A stretch of 64,000 bases of DNA from Carposina sasakii (GCA_014607495.2 CP053175.1:6324001-6388000); one strand, 5' to 3'; shown: positions 1 through 13,423, numbered from the stretch's first letter. Program-made: numbers and translations. The notes: generated by a model from the sequence alone, not told the origin.

Positions 1-295
1 TGTCATTTCACAGCAAAACGGATGGATATCTGTCGAATTTGGACAATGTTGAGCTTAAACAATGTCTATATTCTTTTGTATCAACACGGTTAAGGTTTAA
101 TTAAAAAGAAAGTTTGATAAAGGTGCGAAATTACTAGTAAATATGTTGTAATAATTTCTCTCCGTGAATCATGTACTTATTGATAAACGTATTGGGACCG
201 ACTTGTGCAACAGTAAGCAATAATTTGTTTTGATTTGTGAGTATTGTTATTGTGTGAATTTAGGACCTAGTTTTCCAAAGCAGAATTTTTCATGT

Positions 296-540
296 TCAAC
301 ATACATACATATAATCACGCCTTTATCCCTTACGGGGTAGGCAGAGCACCAAGGGCCGATAGAACCACATGGTGCCACTTCTGACTGGTGCCAATTTTGA
401 GGGTATAGTTGAGATGTACAAGTTCGGTTAGTAGTGACAGGTGGTCAGCCCATCGCCTACAAAACACCAAGACCCTCTTGTCCCTCTACTGACTTGTACA
501 GTATGCCCGGGAAGTGAAGCAGCTGTAGTAAGTTCCCAAA
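296..540 (+). repeat. Repeat family A (TACA/TATG microsatellite-linked) copy
   Basis: Starts with a short CATACATA tract, then ATAATCACGCCTTTATCCCT, a TACGGGGTAGGCAGAGC box, and ends near TGCCCGGGAAG. The same sequence recurs at 3766-3990, 5880-6120, 19281-19580, 42670-42810, 54030-54290 and 62805-62905 on either strand. Microsatellite-linked elements of this style are known in Lepidoptera; the exact family name is not certain. Confidence 0.8.
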
Positions 541-900
541 ATGGTGTAACGTAACCAGAACTGAAAAATCATATGGTAGATCCTACAGCCACGTTTAGAG
601 CAGAGCCAGATGTGAAAGATCAGTGATAATGCGATCCCGTCTCCTAAGAGAACGCCCCTGAGTTCCTTAGTCGACTCTTACGACATGCACGGAAGGATAT
701 GCAGCTGATGTATTCTGATAAGCCCCTTAGTGTAAACTAAATAAGATGCTGCTGATGTGTTCTTTTTAGTAAAACCCCTTAGTATAGTACCTATTAGATG
801 TACTAATGAAAATGCAGCTGATGTATTCTAGGAAAGCCCATTAGTATAAACTAATGAACTGTTGATTTACTAGTGAAGCCCCTTATACGAGTATAAACAT
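530..900 (-). repeat. Repeat family B (CATCAGCTGCATCTCC) copy with repeated ends
   Basis: Reverse copy of an abundant element containing CATCAGCTGCATCTCCTTCC, GTCGACTAAGGAACTC and CTACCCCATTTTGGGAACAC. Its terminal part (CAGCTGATGTATTCTA, AGCCCCTTAGT) is repeated about five times between 690 and 890, a small tandem array. Other copies are at 12425-12612, 14265-14440, 14950-15110, 16141-16355, 21090-21360, 43133-43318, 45380-45545, 46092-46310 and 58160-58375. Confidence 0.75.
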
Positions 901-1844
901 AAAAATAAAGTCTTTTAGTGTGGATAGATGCTAAAGGAACCCAAGTTGGCTATCAGTTCATTCCACCTTACTCGTACATGTAAATTTTGTCAATTATACG
1001 CTCAAGTGAAAGTTTCCACATTACTTAGTTGTGTGCATTTTAATTGTTCTGTCATTGAAGTTGTGACAGTTACTGCGTGTAATATTATTATTTATTTAGA
1101 CCAAAGCATTTTAGAACTACTGGTCAATTTTCCAAGGTTTCCATAAAATATATTAGCCGCATCTCCTTCTGGACGTGTGGTAAGGTGTAAAAGTCGAAGT
1201 TGTATTCTCTTAGATAAGCTAGCAAACCATCACTGATCTAGCTCCTCTATGCGAAACATGGCTATAGAATATTCTACGAGATCCTGCAGTTCTGTCTAGC
1301 CCATCTTTGGACAGCCTTGTGTATGTATGCACCAGAGTTTCACTCCACAATTTCAATCTATTCCGCCAAATTTCTTAATACCAATTTAAAGGTATAAGGC
1401 CGCTGTTTACAAAATAACATTGTCTGTCAAGCGCCGCAACCATCTAGCCAACACTTGAGAAGTGAAAGCCGACCAAATAAATAATTTATCAGAGCATAAC
1501 AGTTTTTGTCCAAGAAAACTTCATTCATGTAACTAAAGTATTGGCTGTTTCGTGCCGAATGAATGGGCAGTGTATTTGCGGTTGCATTGCATGCTAATTT
1601 TAATAAATTTATTTTTGCATCCAACCGACAGGCCACTGCTCTGCTGTGAAGACTCGCAAAGAATGAGGCCGACCCGTTCCAATTTTAAATTGCGATTGTA
1701 TGCTTCGTGGTTTGATACTTTCACTTGCGATTTTTTTCTCTCCTCTTTTTTATCGGAGGCAAAGACAGTATCGTAGTTCAGTCTAGTGTCCGTTTTTGCA
1801 TCCGAGTCTTCGAAATTCTTTAGTTTTTCATTTTTTGGGAATCT

Positions 1845-2066
1845 AGTTCAAACATTCACTATGGGTGCGCCCACCACCGGGCCCTACACCCTCCACTGAC
1901 CCTTGGATCTGATAACTCATAACTGCGAAAACAGGCACTTGCACTAACTACAATCGCCACGAGAAACCAGACCCGAGCACCTAGCATGCAAGACAATACA
2001 TTGCACTATTCCAAAAACTAGATTAATAAACTACATATGTTTCGCCCCATAGTGAATGTTTGAACT
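1845..2066. mobile_element. Short inverted-repeat (MITE-like) element, 21 bp TIRs
   Basis: GTTCAAACATTCACTATGGG at 1846-1865 is exactly mirrored by its reverse complement at 2046-2065. The inside (GCGCCCACCACC..CCTACACCCTCCACTGACC) recurs at 29245-29357, where the terminal repeat is mostly absent and another element is inserted. No transposase remains. Confidence 0.8.
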
Positions 2067-3765
2067 TCCGAATTGTAACGCCTAATACAATTTATATTAA
2101 TCTAGTTCAATGTTTTTCCTTGATCTTGACAATTCTCGAACGTTCTAATTCTAATCCGCTACAGTTGTCCTATATTGATAATTTGTATGTTGCCATGTAG
2201 GTACCTATATTTTAAAGTGACCTGGTTTAGTTTGCCATAGATATCGTACTTGCTACCTAACTATAAAAATAATAACTAATACCTACATCTGCAGCCATTA
2301 TATTGTATGTTTACGATGTGATGGAATGTACGTTTATTTATATGTATTTGTGGTTACTTATCGCGTATGTAAAACCAACGAGCTAAGTAGGTAATAATTA
2401 CCCAATTCGTAACAAAGATAATTTTTGGTTGAATACTGCAATTTTTACTTTAGGGAAGCAGAGTTACTCGAGATACTTTTGCATATCTAGTTTATAAACA
2501 AGTTTGAGCATAGATTTTAGATCCTGATTAACATAAAATCTATCTATCACATGATGCCTAATTATTATATTACTAAAACCATTATTTATTTATGTATCCA
2601 ATTAGAGAATTTCAAGAAAGAAATTTAGACGGTGAATAGGTGTTTTTTGAAGAAATTACAGCTCTGTATTATTTGTTAGCTTATTCATCATGCCAACATA
2701 GACTATAATTTTCCCGTGAAATTCTAGATATTTCTCCTGTTCATGGAATTACGCCTCGGCGTATTTTCCTACAGTGTGAAGCGCAATAATTTTCTATAAG
2801 TGGAAACATCTCAAACAAAATAAGGTACTTAGGGCATATCGGATTTCTCAATATAAAGGTTAATAATATATTAGCTCTAGCTAAATCTGGAGTAGTAATA
2901 ACAATGGACAAGTAAAAGTGAAAGATTCTAGACGTGTCTATATTTTGAAAGGCTAGTTCTGCAAGTCCTAAGTTATGTGCTGTACCGTTAGGTACTTTTT
3001 TGAAATGCACTTTCTTTGTAACGTTTTTTTTTAAATACATTAGTTTGAAGTGATGAGGAAACTTGATAACAGCACTCTGTTTAGTGAATTGAAAGTAACA
3101 AAGAACTACAATCCTTTTTAAAAGCACTGTTTCTTTCTGTTCTACATATTTTGATTTATGGCGTTGTTATCAATAACATATTTACATATTACATATTAAA
3201 TTGGCATTTAGTGGATCACTCAGAAATATTTAAGATCCTTATCATCTACTTACAGCGTTAAATTTTTTTATGGCAATATTTGTAATTTGGGTTTTTATTA
3301 CATCAATAATAATGTTTTCCTGATAGCCTGTGGGGTCTCATTCGCGAAAATTCGGCAATTTTTGGACCAAATTGTGTTTGTGTTTCCTGCTTTTACTCTA
3401 GTATATATTTCAAAAATAAAATCTTATTCGGGAGTCATTTGATACCAATCATATCCTGTCAGCAAAATGTTCATTTTCACTTCCACCTGTTATTTCTGGA
3501 CCCACATCAAACAACAATAACACAGATTACATTAATACGCCGTTATCCCCAACTCCATTTAAGTTATTCTCCAGATAAGTTATCTAAGCGGTTATTGGCC
3601 CACCGCTGGGCACGGACCTTATGCTGATAAGCTTCAATCAATACCTTTAGTACATGTGTAGAGTCATGTTTTAGATTAGGATTCACCTGTTGTTGTTTTC
3701 TCAGATTTATATCAAGATTATCAATGATGACGCTTTATCCACCGGGTATAACAATAAATAATACT

Positions 3766-3990
3766 TCTCTGCCCGGGCATACTGTACAAGTCAGTAGAGG
3801 GACAAGAGGGTCTTGGTGTTTTGTAGGCGATGGGCTGACCACCTGTCACTACTAACCGAACTTGTACATCTCAACTATGCCCTCAAAATTGGTCAGAAGT
3901 GGCGCCATGTGGTTCTATCGGCCCTTTGTGCTCTGCCTACCCCGTAAGGGATAAAGGCGTGATAGATAATATATGTATGTATGTATAACA
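3766..3990 (-). repeat. Repeat family A copy
   Basis: Reverse copy of the element at 296-540, running from CCCGGGCATACTGTACAAG to GGATAAAGGCGTGATAGATA and a TATG tract. Confidence 0.8.
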
Positions 3991-4179
3991 ATAAAAGTTT
4001 TAATGACAGTTGGTTAATTATATAATTACTATAGAATACATCAGCTGCATCTGCATGTCATAAGACTTTACTAAGAGAGGTGTTCTCTCAGGCGATGATA
4101 CCGTGTGTATGGATACCGGATATGTATGTATGTATGTATGGTTAGTTAGATAAATCACAGTTACTTCTTCCAATATGTA

Positions 4180-4740
4180 TACCTATGTAGTGAGTTTCAA
4201 GTTAATTTTCCGGTGCCACATCTACTCGCGCGACCTGTTTACCGTTTCACATCGCCAATACAAAATGGCCGACGGCATCTCGACATTGCTCCGGTTTTCC
4301 GTCATCCACTCCGAGCGGCATAACATAGCGGTCCGTGGACGTAACAAGAGTTTCACCGTAACGGATGACACAAGCGGTTACGGTATCCGACTTCGCAGGG
4401 GGGGACTTTCAAACTCACGCGCACGAAGGCAACGCTCGGTAATGTTCGGCTTTGCTCGGATAACTTCGGCTGATAGATGTAACGTTGACTTAAGGCGAAT
4501 AAGATTAAAGTAGAGTTTTGTGTGTTGGTATGCTATTAAGTGGGATGGGAACGTTTTAAAGGCAATATCCTCGAGTCGTGCCTGGTATGCTCTCTACCGT
4601 TAGCAGTGAAAGTGAAGCAAAAGTGAAACGAATGATTTAGAGCTGCGCGCGCAACTGGATGGGGATTGGCGTAAAAAATCGCGAACGAACGGGGAAATGT
4701 GAGAGGTCGGATTTTCACATTTTTTTTGTGTGCGCGAGCG
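4180..4740. promoter_or_regulatory. CpG-richer block, possible promoter or 5' exon
   Basis: GC-rich against an AT-rich background, with many CG dinucleotides. It contains a good ATG context (CAAAATGGCC, ATG at 4265) opening 82 codons to 4513 with no recognisable domain. A TTCGG-rich part near 4390-4480 resembles stretches at 18310-18390 and 18790-18860, which suggests a repeat. Weak call. Confidence 0.2.
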
Positions 4741-5348
4741 CAGATTTTTTTGTGCAATGCTAGTGCGGTTTCTCGTCATACTTTTGTCTTTGTAGTCGTT
4801 TATTTTATGTTTTTTTCTTTGGTTTTAGAGGATTTTGGTAATAGATTGGCCTTTTCTACTTACATTAAACAGCTTAAGATCAATTGGTAGCGGGCGAACT
4901 TCATTTGCAAATTGCATCTTGCTACAATACAATTAAAGTTAATTATAAATCTATTTGTTAATCATTAAAATAGTTATTTACTACTCGTAACTATAGTTTT
5001 AGAATAGCTATTAGGTAATAGTTTCAATGTCTCGACTCGATTGTGACATAGTTTATGTACCTACCTATATATTTAACATAACATCCGTAGTCGAACTAAG
5101 TTTATCATAACAGTATATCCTGTATTACGTAGGCACCTGGAGACTTGGACAATGTAACTGTTTTACGAGCGATATCATAGTTCGCAAACCTTTCCACCAA
5201 TAGCAGTTGCCAAATAGAGGGCTTCCTATTGAAGGAAATGTATCGAAATCATTGCGAACTTCGCCTTCGCTCGTAATATTAATCGCAACCTACATAGTCT
5301 TAAGCCGCTTGTCTAGGTTCTTCTCTGCCACTTCTCTTTGTTCTAAAT

Positions 5349-6169
5349 CAGCCTTTCCCAAAGTGGACGATAACGCCCTCTTGTGGGCGCTGCAGGCCTA
5401 AAGGGGGGCGGTAAGAGACCCAGAAAAAAAAAATATGGCGTTGTGTAGAGGCTTGGGAGTTATAGTAGTTTTTAAATAGGTGGAAAAATGGGGGAGCTAG
5501 AAAATAATTTATTCTCAAAGTGAGCAGTAAAGAAAGAAAGAAATTATTTATTCAGCATTTAAAAATGTTTCACAATACAGCCAAACAGAAAAACATAATT
5601 ATGCTGAAATGGACCCAGCTCAGCATACAGCTGCAGACCAAAAACAGATGAGGATGCGGCGCTGGTTTTCAGCTGGACCCGTATATTGGAGTCCAGATTA
5701 CACTATAAAATATAAATAAAATTTTTAATATGGTACAATAACTGCACAAATGCACAAGCTATTTATACAATAAACCTGCTGGTTAATTGGGTAAACTATA
5801 AAATCAAAAACATATCTTTACATTTATTATAATGTATAAATATAGATTCTTCTATGCTGCTCTGGGAGTGAAAAAAAAAACCTATAATACTACAGCTGCT
5901 TCTCTTCCCGGGCATACTGTACAAGTCAGTAGAGGGACAAGAGGGTCTTGGTGTTTTGTAGGCGATGGACTGACCACCTGTCACTACTAACCGAACTTGT
6001 ACATCTCAACTATACCCTCAAAATTAGTCAGAAGTGGCACCATGTGGTTCTATCGGCCCCTGGTGCTCTGCCTACCCCGTAAGGGATAAAGGCGTGATTA
6101 TATGTATGAATGTATGTATAAATATAGATAGATAGCTAAATGTAGACAAAATAAGTTTGGGAACCCCTG
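5349..6169. mobile_element. hAT-like non-autonomous element with 8 bp target duplication
   Basis: Ends CAGCCTTTCCCAAAGTGG at the left and AAGTTTGGGAACCCCTG at the right, the hAT-type CAGgggTTCCCAAAct terminus. It is flanked by TTCTAAAT at 5341-5348 and again at 6170-6177, an 8 bp target-site duplication as expected for hAT elements. The interior carries an inserted family A repeat (5880-6120), so this copy is longer than the one at 58859. Confidence 0.85.
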
Positions 6170-6279
6170 TTCTAAATAAAGATTCTAAAGTAACTATTTA
6201 ATCAACTGTACTTGTAGAGTCTCCATAAGGATCCTATAGTTCTGGATACCCCATTTGGCAAGAATGCCGTGTGTATACA

Positions 6280-6675
6280 GGGTATTTTTTGGTCGTCAAC
6301 GTTCCCGAAAACTACGGAATCTCCTCATCGTCACGATCATTTTTCTCCATGGAAGCATACATGGAAAGTGTCTGGTTCCCAAGATATTAGGGTCCAAAGT
6401 TGAGTAAATAGACTGCATTTTTCTGCATAATTTAATATAATAATCTGCACATTGACGCGCGCAAGAAGATTTTTTCACGAGAAATAATTAATATCGGTCT
6501 ATGAAAAAACTAGCATAAACACTGGACACTATTAATTTCGCTCGATCAAGTAATTTAAAAAATATATCGTTTCCCAGCATAAACTTACTTTATTTGATGT
6601 ATAGAGTACGTAGGTACCCTTCGTTAAGGATGCCAACGTTCTTCTTAACTTCGTTAAGGGTGTTTTTTACCCGGT
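6280..6675 (+). mobile_element. Repeat family E (TCCATGGAAGCATAC) copy
   Basis: Begins after CAGGGTATTTTTTGGTCGTC and runs through TCCATGGAAGCATAC, GCATAAACACTGGACAC and GTACCCTTCGTTAAGG to a GTTTTTTACCCGG-like end. Related copies are at 13424-13815, 16615-16790 (reverse, partial) and 26030-26810 (interrupted). Mirror-like ends (CAGGGTGTTTTTT / AAAAACACCCTG) suggest a TIR element. Confidence 0.7.
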
Positions 6676-7674
6676 ATGCTAATGATTATAGCCTGTCATC
6701 ATCTTCCTACCATTATTGCATTATTTATGGCGCGATATGGTTTCTTTCAAAACTCATATTTACCAAGGATTTGGCGTTAGTTTTACGACTGGACTGCCTG
6801 ACGCCAATCCCTGAGGAATGAATGATCACAGACTGTGCACTACCAAAATATGACCCAAAATAGTTCTCGAATACATAAATCGCCTTACTCTATTTTCTTC
6901 ACGGAGCACCTCAGCAATTACGATGCATTGAACTGTACTGCCCGAGTGATTATAATAACAGTGGCGCAGGTTCTTTTGCCCCGATTTCCAGTGGCTGGCA
7001 ATGTGTGTCGCATCCGGGTTGCGCTGACGATTAATTACATACATACATATACATATAGTCGAGCCCACTATCCTTCAAAGAGGTTGGACAGAAGTGTGCA
7101 AATTACATACCCCCACTTTTCAGCAGTTAGCCAGAGTTAGCTTATTAAATCCCACGTGGTATGGGGTGAGCCTACCGTCGATAAATTCAGTATAGAAAAC
7201 CGAAGTTGAAGATGTAGACCTCAATGAAGCCCCGTTTACACGATACCATTTTCCATGTCGAGCGACATCTCACTTCCACAATTGAAACATCTTCCTGCAA
7301 GAGTACCTAATCCCTCTGACATTAGGCGTTTTTCCACTATACGATACGACCACGACATTTCGTCATCTAGTAAGGGGGCCATGTTGTCTAATCGAAAACG
7401 AGCCATACTATTTAATACATTTTTGCTTCCTAAAAAGCCGTGGCCGTGGTCGTGTCGTTATCGTGTCGTCTTGCGGAGAAACCGTTTACCAAATTATCTA
7501 TTTTTTTTAGGTACCTTAATAGGTAAACTCGACAAATGCTCATAACAAAATACTCCGACCGATATCCCACCCCGAGGCCTCGGCGGCGGCCAACTAACCT
7601 ACATACTCGGCGTGCCTCATTAACTTCTTAAACTAACACAGTTACAATACAATATGTAATAAATTAATTCACCA

Positions 7675-7795
7675 TCATCATCATCATCATCAACTCTAAA
7701 CTACCCCCGCTATGCTAAACGTGGCTATGGGTCTTCCTTATGATCCTGCAGTTCTGATCACTCCATGTCGGGAACACAGCCGTGTCTATGTATGT
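7675..7795 (+). repeat. ATC microsatellite and family B fragment
   Basis: A short (ATC)n run at 7675-7691 followed by TATGCTAAACGTGGCTATGG and GATCCTGCAGTTCTG, the 3' part of repeat family B. Confidence 0.6.
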
Positions 7796-8829
7796 ATATA
7801 ACTTTAAAAGTGCACTATCTGACTGTATTCAAAATAACTTTGAAAGTGGAAGAACTCTGACCACGCAATGTGGATATCGTATCGTACGATATCGTAAGGT
7901 CTCTACAAAATTAAACATGGCAGCTCTATTTATCGTATTTCGACAGGCTAAATGTCGATAAATCGGTTTATGATATCGTGTTTCGCAGGTCATGTTAGGC
8001 TTCCCGATGTTGGTAGAATCATCATCACTTGATGTAGCCATAAAAACGTTGAAGACATATTGGATGCAGTGCTTTTTTAGTCATGCAAATGCCGTAACAA
8101 CTTCGAAAAACACAGAATCGAAATTATATAGCTTTCGCTGTCGCATTGCTACTGTTTTTGCAAGATACGTAATCTGACTACGGATTCTGATGCAGTCTTT
8201 ATTTCCTAGTCATAAAATGTTTATTTATTTAACTATGTATCCATACCGTCGCGTACCGTCCCTGATATTAAGATCTTAGTATCTCACAATCCATCTTTCT
8301 TAGTTTCTTTAACTTTTCACCTCGATGTTTGTAAAAAATATATACAAAAATAGCGTGTCGCTCCACCATGTCCTTGCGACTAAGGTCGAGGTGTTCATCG
8401 ATTTTAATGGTGCTACTCAGCGGTTTAGGTAAATATTTTTTTATGGTGAATATTATATCTATAAGGAAAACATTGTGGTTGTGGTAAATCATCACATATC
8501 CGTATATCTCTGAGGTTTCACGGTCTAAAGAAGTTAGAAAATCGACTATCAGTCAGAATGCTCATGACTGGTCAAACTTTTTTCCTATGAGAAATATATT
8601 ATTGCCGTTCAGTGCCGGACGTATCCTCCTCTAGGACACGCCACAACACCACCTTTATAACCAGGGGACCATAGGTTTTAATCCAAAGTCAATTCAAGAG
8701 TGTATCCAGGGTAAATAAATAACCAAGAGGGCACACGTCGACGTATCTATTGCCAAGTTCGTGCTAAAAAGGCCTAACATGCTCCTGCGCTAATCAAAGG
8801 CCTCAAACCGTCCGAGATCCAGCACAAGT

Positions 8830-9095
8830 CTCAGCTCCCTTACGCCAGCTAGCAGCAGTTGTACGAGGTCAGAGATCTGTGTCAGTGGGGCGGCCGCTAT
8901 GCGAATCCGCGCAGCCGTGAACTTGTGCCGGCGGCGGCGGATCATTGCGTCACCGCTACGTGGACGGATGAACGCGATGTGACGTCGACAGTGGCGACGC
9001 GCCGGTGCGAATGTTGCGAGTTGTCGTCGTCAGCTGATTGTTTAGGAAAAGATGGTTTAGGAAAAATGGTGCGGTCGGTGCAATTCTATTAACTT
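8830..9095. promoter_or_regulatory. GC-rich block, possible promoter or 5' UTR exon
   Basis: Strongly GC- and CpG-rich for this window (GGCGGCCGC, GCGGCGGCGG, GACGTCGAC), with no recognisable domain on either strand; a 77-codon open frame crosses it. Such blocks in insects often mark promoters or 5' exons. No splice structure can be defended. Confidence 0.2.
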
Positions 9096-10083
9096 ATCCG
9101 ACAAACAAATCCATTCATACGTCTCATAGTTCAAGAAAAACAAAATACTACTACTAATTGTGTGTCCCCTGGACCCTGCCGGGTCCGCTAACCCTCGAAT
9201 CTGACGAAGATAAGTGTTTCACTTAATTTCCTCAAAAAAGGGTATACTTACCTATTCTTACTTTGTAGTTGTCTCTTCACGTATTAATATATAGATAGTC
9301 TATGCGCTGAATCGTGCTCGTACCAAGATTGCTTTGATTGGGCAATTGATATCGCTGTTGTAATATGGGTTCGTTAGTGGTACTCCTAACATGTGTAAAG
9401 TTTATTATACTCTTTGTACTCCCTAAAATACACAGCTATTGCAAAATGTCAATAACACAAGGCTCTCAAAATAATGTACAATAACAATTTAACTTTGGCA
9501 TTTCTCTCGAATTTTCCGAATTGTTTTCACCTCGGTTATTGGCAGAAGGTCCTTCCCTTTACGAATACTCGTGCCGAGTCACGTATGGTATGAATAAAGT
9601 GTTCCACGAAGGAAGGGAAAACAGGATAATGTGATATCAAGTTAAACGCGAGAGTGCAAGTGGGTCTCGAATAATAAAGGACCCTAAGTCAACCTCATAT
9701 GCCCGTGGTGCACCCTGCTTTCAACGGACGAGGCTCTGACGCTAAATAGCTTGTAATACCTATTTATAATGGCACGGAAACATTTCCTATTGGATCCGTT
9801 ACCGGTTGCTAGTTTGTTGTATTTCTGCCCGAAAAGCGGCAGTAGGCTCACTCCTTACCACGTGGGAGTTATTGCGCATTGTCTATATTTGCACACTTCT
9901 GCCTAACCTCTTTGGGAGATAATGGGCGCGACTGTATGTACCTATATGTAAGTAATACGCTACCGTTAATATAGCCTTCGCAACGCTTTATCAACCAATC
10001 GCTGGATTACATCTGCCTCGTACCATAGTCTTACTTTTGTTTTCTTTCTTCATGAGTACCACGTTTTCCGATCCGGGCGGAAG

Positions 10084-10127
10084 TACACCGAACTTTATGC
10101 TGGTGTACACCGAACTTTATGCTGGTG
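10084..10127 (+). repeat. Two-copy 22 bp tandem repeat
   Basis: TACACCGAACTTTATGCTGG plus TG occurs twice in direct succession, exact in both copies. Confidence 0.9.
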
Positions 10128-11204
10128 TATACATACATATAGCTTACTGCGTAGACAGACAATGGCGACTTTCCCGTGATGATGAGCACCTTGTTAGATT
10201 GCGTTTCACCGTATTTTCCCATGGACGATGGCGCTAGGTACTATGTGTACGACCATATTTTCTGTTTCACTGCATAGAAATTTTTTTAGTTTAGAAGTTA
10301 GGCAATGGAACTATTCTCTGACACGCACAATACTATGTGCTGTCACGTGACTGGGTGTTAATGATTTTGAAGTTGAACACGTGATTCGGATAAGCCTGGA
10401 TTTTCATTATTTCAAACGCACATGCATAATGTTTAATTGATATATAGGTATAATATAATAATTGATATGATGAAAATCGATGTTTGTTTCCGAGTCATGG
10501 ATGTTTCTATACTTATCTATGTATTTATATACCGTTGTTTAGTACCCACGACACAAGACCTTAGGGATCTTAATGTGGGACTAGGTTAATGTGTTGTGTA
10601 GTGTGTGAATATATAATGTAGGTACTTGTGTTCGTTACACCTACATACTGTCAAACAAAATCGTCGTGTTCGAGACAAAATATTCGGATTCGGCGGGAAA
10701 AGCTGGAAGGGAGCGGGTGTAATTTTCTTGTGAAAATCTATTTTTTTTTGTAGATAGCTTGCATATGTCCGTAAAGTGATGTTTTCTGGTAGATAACTTA
10801 TATTTTGTTTACTTGTGATGTGAATCTAGTCAAGTGCGTTTGCATGGTTTTATATGCAGGTAAGCTGAGTAAAACTTTAGCCGGAATACATTCTCTTCAT
10901 GGGCTCATGTAAGTTGTATCTGCGATTATTTTTGGTTTTGACTAATTTTACATTCGTTCTTGAGGATTTTCCCGATGTTTCCATTCATCATCATCATTTA
11001 TCATCCATCATAAATTCAGAAATCATTTACTAAAGTCAATGGCTGTATTGGCATAGTTCCCCTTGCCTTTCCTTCGGGATAAACTAAAAAAAAATAGTGT
11101 CGAGGATGACACAAGCTAAAATCATACCATTGTTATATTGATGTTTCTAAGTACAAAGAAACAGTGGATCTGTGAGTCACGTGTCGTCAACGTGTGTCAT
11201 TTAC

Positions 11205-11515
11205 AACTAGTGAACGCCCGCGACGCAGAAAAAACAAAATGTCTAAAATATTCGGGATAAAAACATTTTCCCGGGATAAAAAGTAGCCTATATGTAAAGT
11301 GGGACCTGTCACAATATATTCCTGAAAACTGCATCCAAATCGGTTCAGCTGTTTCTGAGATTAGCGTGCACAAACGCACAGACAAACAGACAAAAATTCC
11401 GATAATCATCGTTTTGGATCCTATTGCGTTGATAAAGGTCTCCTATAGTATTTTTTCTCATATATGTTCCATGTACAGACAGGGATCCGTTACATTTTTA
11501 TTATATGATGAATGA
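11205..11515 (+). repeat. Repeat family C (CGCCCGCGACTCCGTCCGCG) copy
   Basis: Begins ACTAGTGAACGCCCGCGAC, then GGGATAAAAAGTAGCC, GTGGGACCTGTCACAATA, CGGTTCAGCTGTTTCTGAG, and ends TTACATTTTTATTATATGAT. This is the most abundant full-length repeat here (also 25240-25545, 33137-33410, 36494-36805, 44177-44475, 52734-53060, 58388-58732, 59445-59655). Its open frames are repeat-derived. Probably a non-autonomous retroelement common in Lepidoptera. Confidence 0.8.
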
Positions 11516-12424
11516 ATGAAGAGAATAGATAGATTTCACTCTATCTCAATCTCCAGTATTAGATAACCTCAATAATAGTATTAATAAGCTTAAAGTAGAA
11601 ACGTCATAACTTTACTCCGAGGTTTAAAATGACAATTTGTATTAAAAAGCCGACGGGTTTTTATTAATAAGACCCTCATCTTTTACTGTATTGATTTAAT
11701 CTACGTTTTTTAGAGTCACGTGGATGACTTGAAAAACCAAAAAAAAACTAACCCTGAAAACTTTTTAACACGTGTTTCGAGTTAAGCGAGTAATTTGAGG
11801 CCAATCTATCACGTTTAAAATTTTTTTCGAGCCCTCGGGCGTTTTGTTTTCCCCTTCGATTGTTTTCGTAAAGTTTTGAAAGAGTAAACGTGGATTTTTT
11901 TCAACTTAACGGAGTTGACATGGATTTCGAGCGATTAGAAAAACGAAAACGTGGTTAGGGTAAAAGCCATATTTTATAAAGTTTATGAGAGTTAATTTTA
12001 TATTTTATGAGACATTTAAATCTAAAATAATATTTTGTACAACTGCCAAAATCAAAGCTTCCTTTTGGAGAAAAAAGTGACGGTGATAAACTTCTATTGT
12101 CCAATATATTGTTACGTTGCCTAAGCCCCCTGGAAGATTAGCCAAAGTAAGCGAATGCGATCTATAATCACCTCTCCTCCAATAGCGAAGAGTCTTGATT
12201 ACGTGATATTAGCACGTGCGCCAGTAGAGTCATGGCGGAATCTGTCCTTAAACGGATAATTATGGTTGCCACAGTAAACAAACATGTCGCGCTCTTGTGC
12301 TAATAATTTCCGGTTTTTCCTCTTTGGTTGCGGTGTTTTTCTTGAGGCCGTCAACACATGCGGGCTTATTCATATGAAAATAGTGATGAAATTATAAATA
12401 TATCGTCTTTATACAATGCCTTTG

Positions 12425-12865
12425 CCGATGCGGGGCTTCACTTAGAATACATCAGCTGCATCTCCTTCCGTGCATTTCGTATGAGTCGAGTTAGGAACTA
12501 AGGGGCGTTTTCGCTAATCATTTACATCTGACCCGCTGTGCTAAACGTGTCTGTGAGATCTTCTTTATGATCCTGCAGTTCTTGCTACTCCATTTTGGGA
12601 ATACAACCGTGTATTATGTAAAACTAGTGGACGCCCGCGACTTCGTCCGCGTGGACTGCAGAAAAAAAAACAAAATGTCGAAATTGTCCGGGAGAAGAAT
12701 AATTTCCCGGGATAAAAAGTAGCCTATGTGTTAATCCAGGGTGTCGGCTAACTCCATACCAAATTTTATTAAAATCGCTCCAGCAGTTTTTACGTGAAAG
12801 AGTAACAAACATTCATCCATCCATACTTCAAACTTTCGCCAAAAAATAAAAAATATTAGTAGGAT
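12425..12865 (+). repeat. Family B copy followed by family C variant
   Basis: 12425-12612 is a forward family B copy. It is followed at 12626-12865 by a family C variant in which the 3' part reads GGGTGTCGGCTAACTCC and TCGCTCCAGCAGTTTTTACG instead of the CGGTTCAGCCG module; the same variant occurs in reverse at 57570-57790. Confidence 0.75.
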
Positions 12866-13423
12866 GTATAATATATATTGCATGCCAGTTGCGATTGCCC
12901 TTTACATTTAAGGAAAACAATATTAATATATTATTATTTATTTGTATATAGATACAAAATAACTTTAATCATGTTCCAACGTACAACTCCATTTAATTTT
13001 GTATAAAAGGTCAGAAGTTATGCTATAGAATGCGACGTATAGTACAGAGAAAGCATCACGATAATCGACCGAGCAATTTTGGTTGAAAGCGTGACGGTCT
13101 CAAAATACTTGTTACGAGCATTATTATTGATGGTGCCTTAGGTTTTAAATTTTAATACGGAAGCCTGTTTAGTCTGTACATCATTTGTAGATGCTTTTTT
13201 GGTCTTTTCATTTCTTTTTATAGGGCTAATTATACAAAAGAGGTTGTTAAGTGAAACGCAATGAAAATAGCCCAGTTTAGAGAAGCTATCCACATAACTT
13301 GTGACCACAAAATTACATGTTTATTTTTTAAGAAAGCATCAACCTTCCTGAATTGATTAGGAATTTGTCTGTACTATCTAGAAATATAGGAAATAAATAT
13401 TTCGAGTTAATGTGGATGGGTTA

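Noticed and set aside
2741..3127. 128-codon minus-strand open frame
   Set aside because: No recognisable family, no splice or start support, ordinary AT-rich composition; treated as chance.
8859..9092. 77-codon GC-rich frame as a gene
   Set aside because: No domain and no supported splice sites; kept only as a weak promoter or 5' exon candidate.
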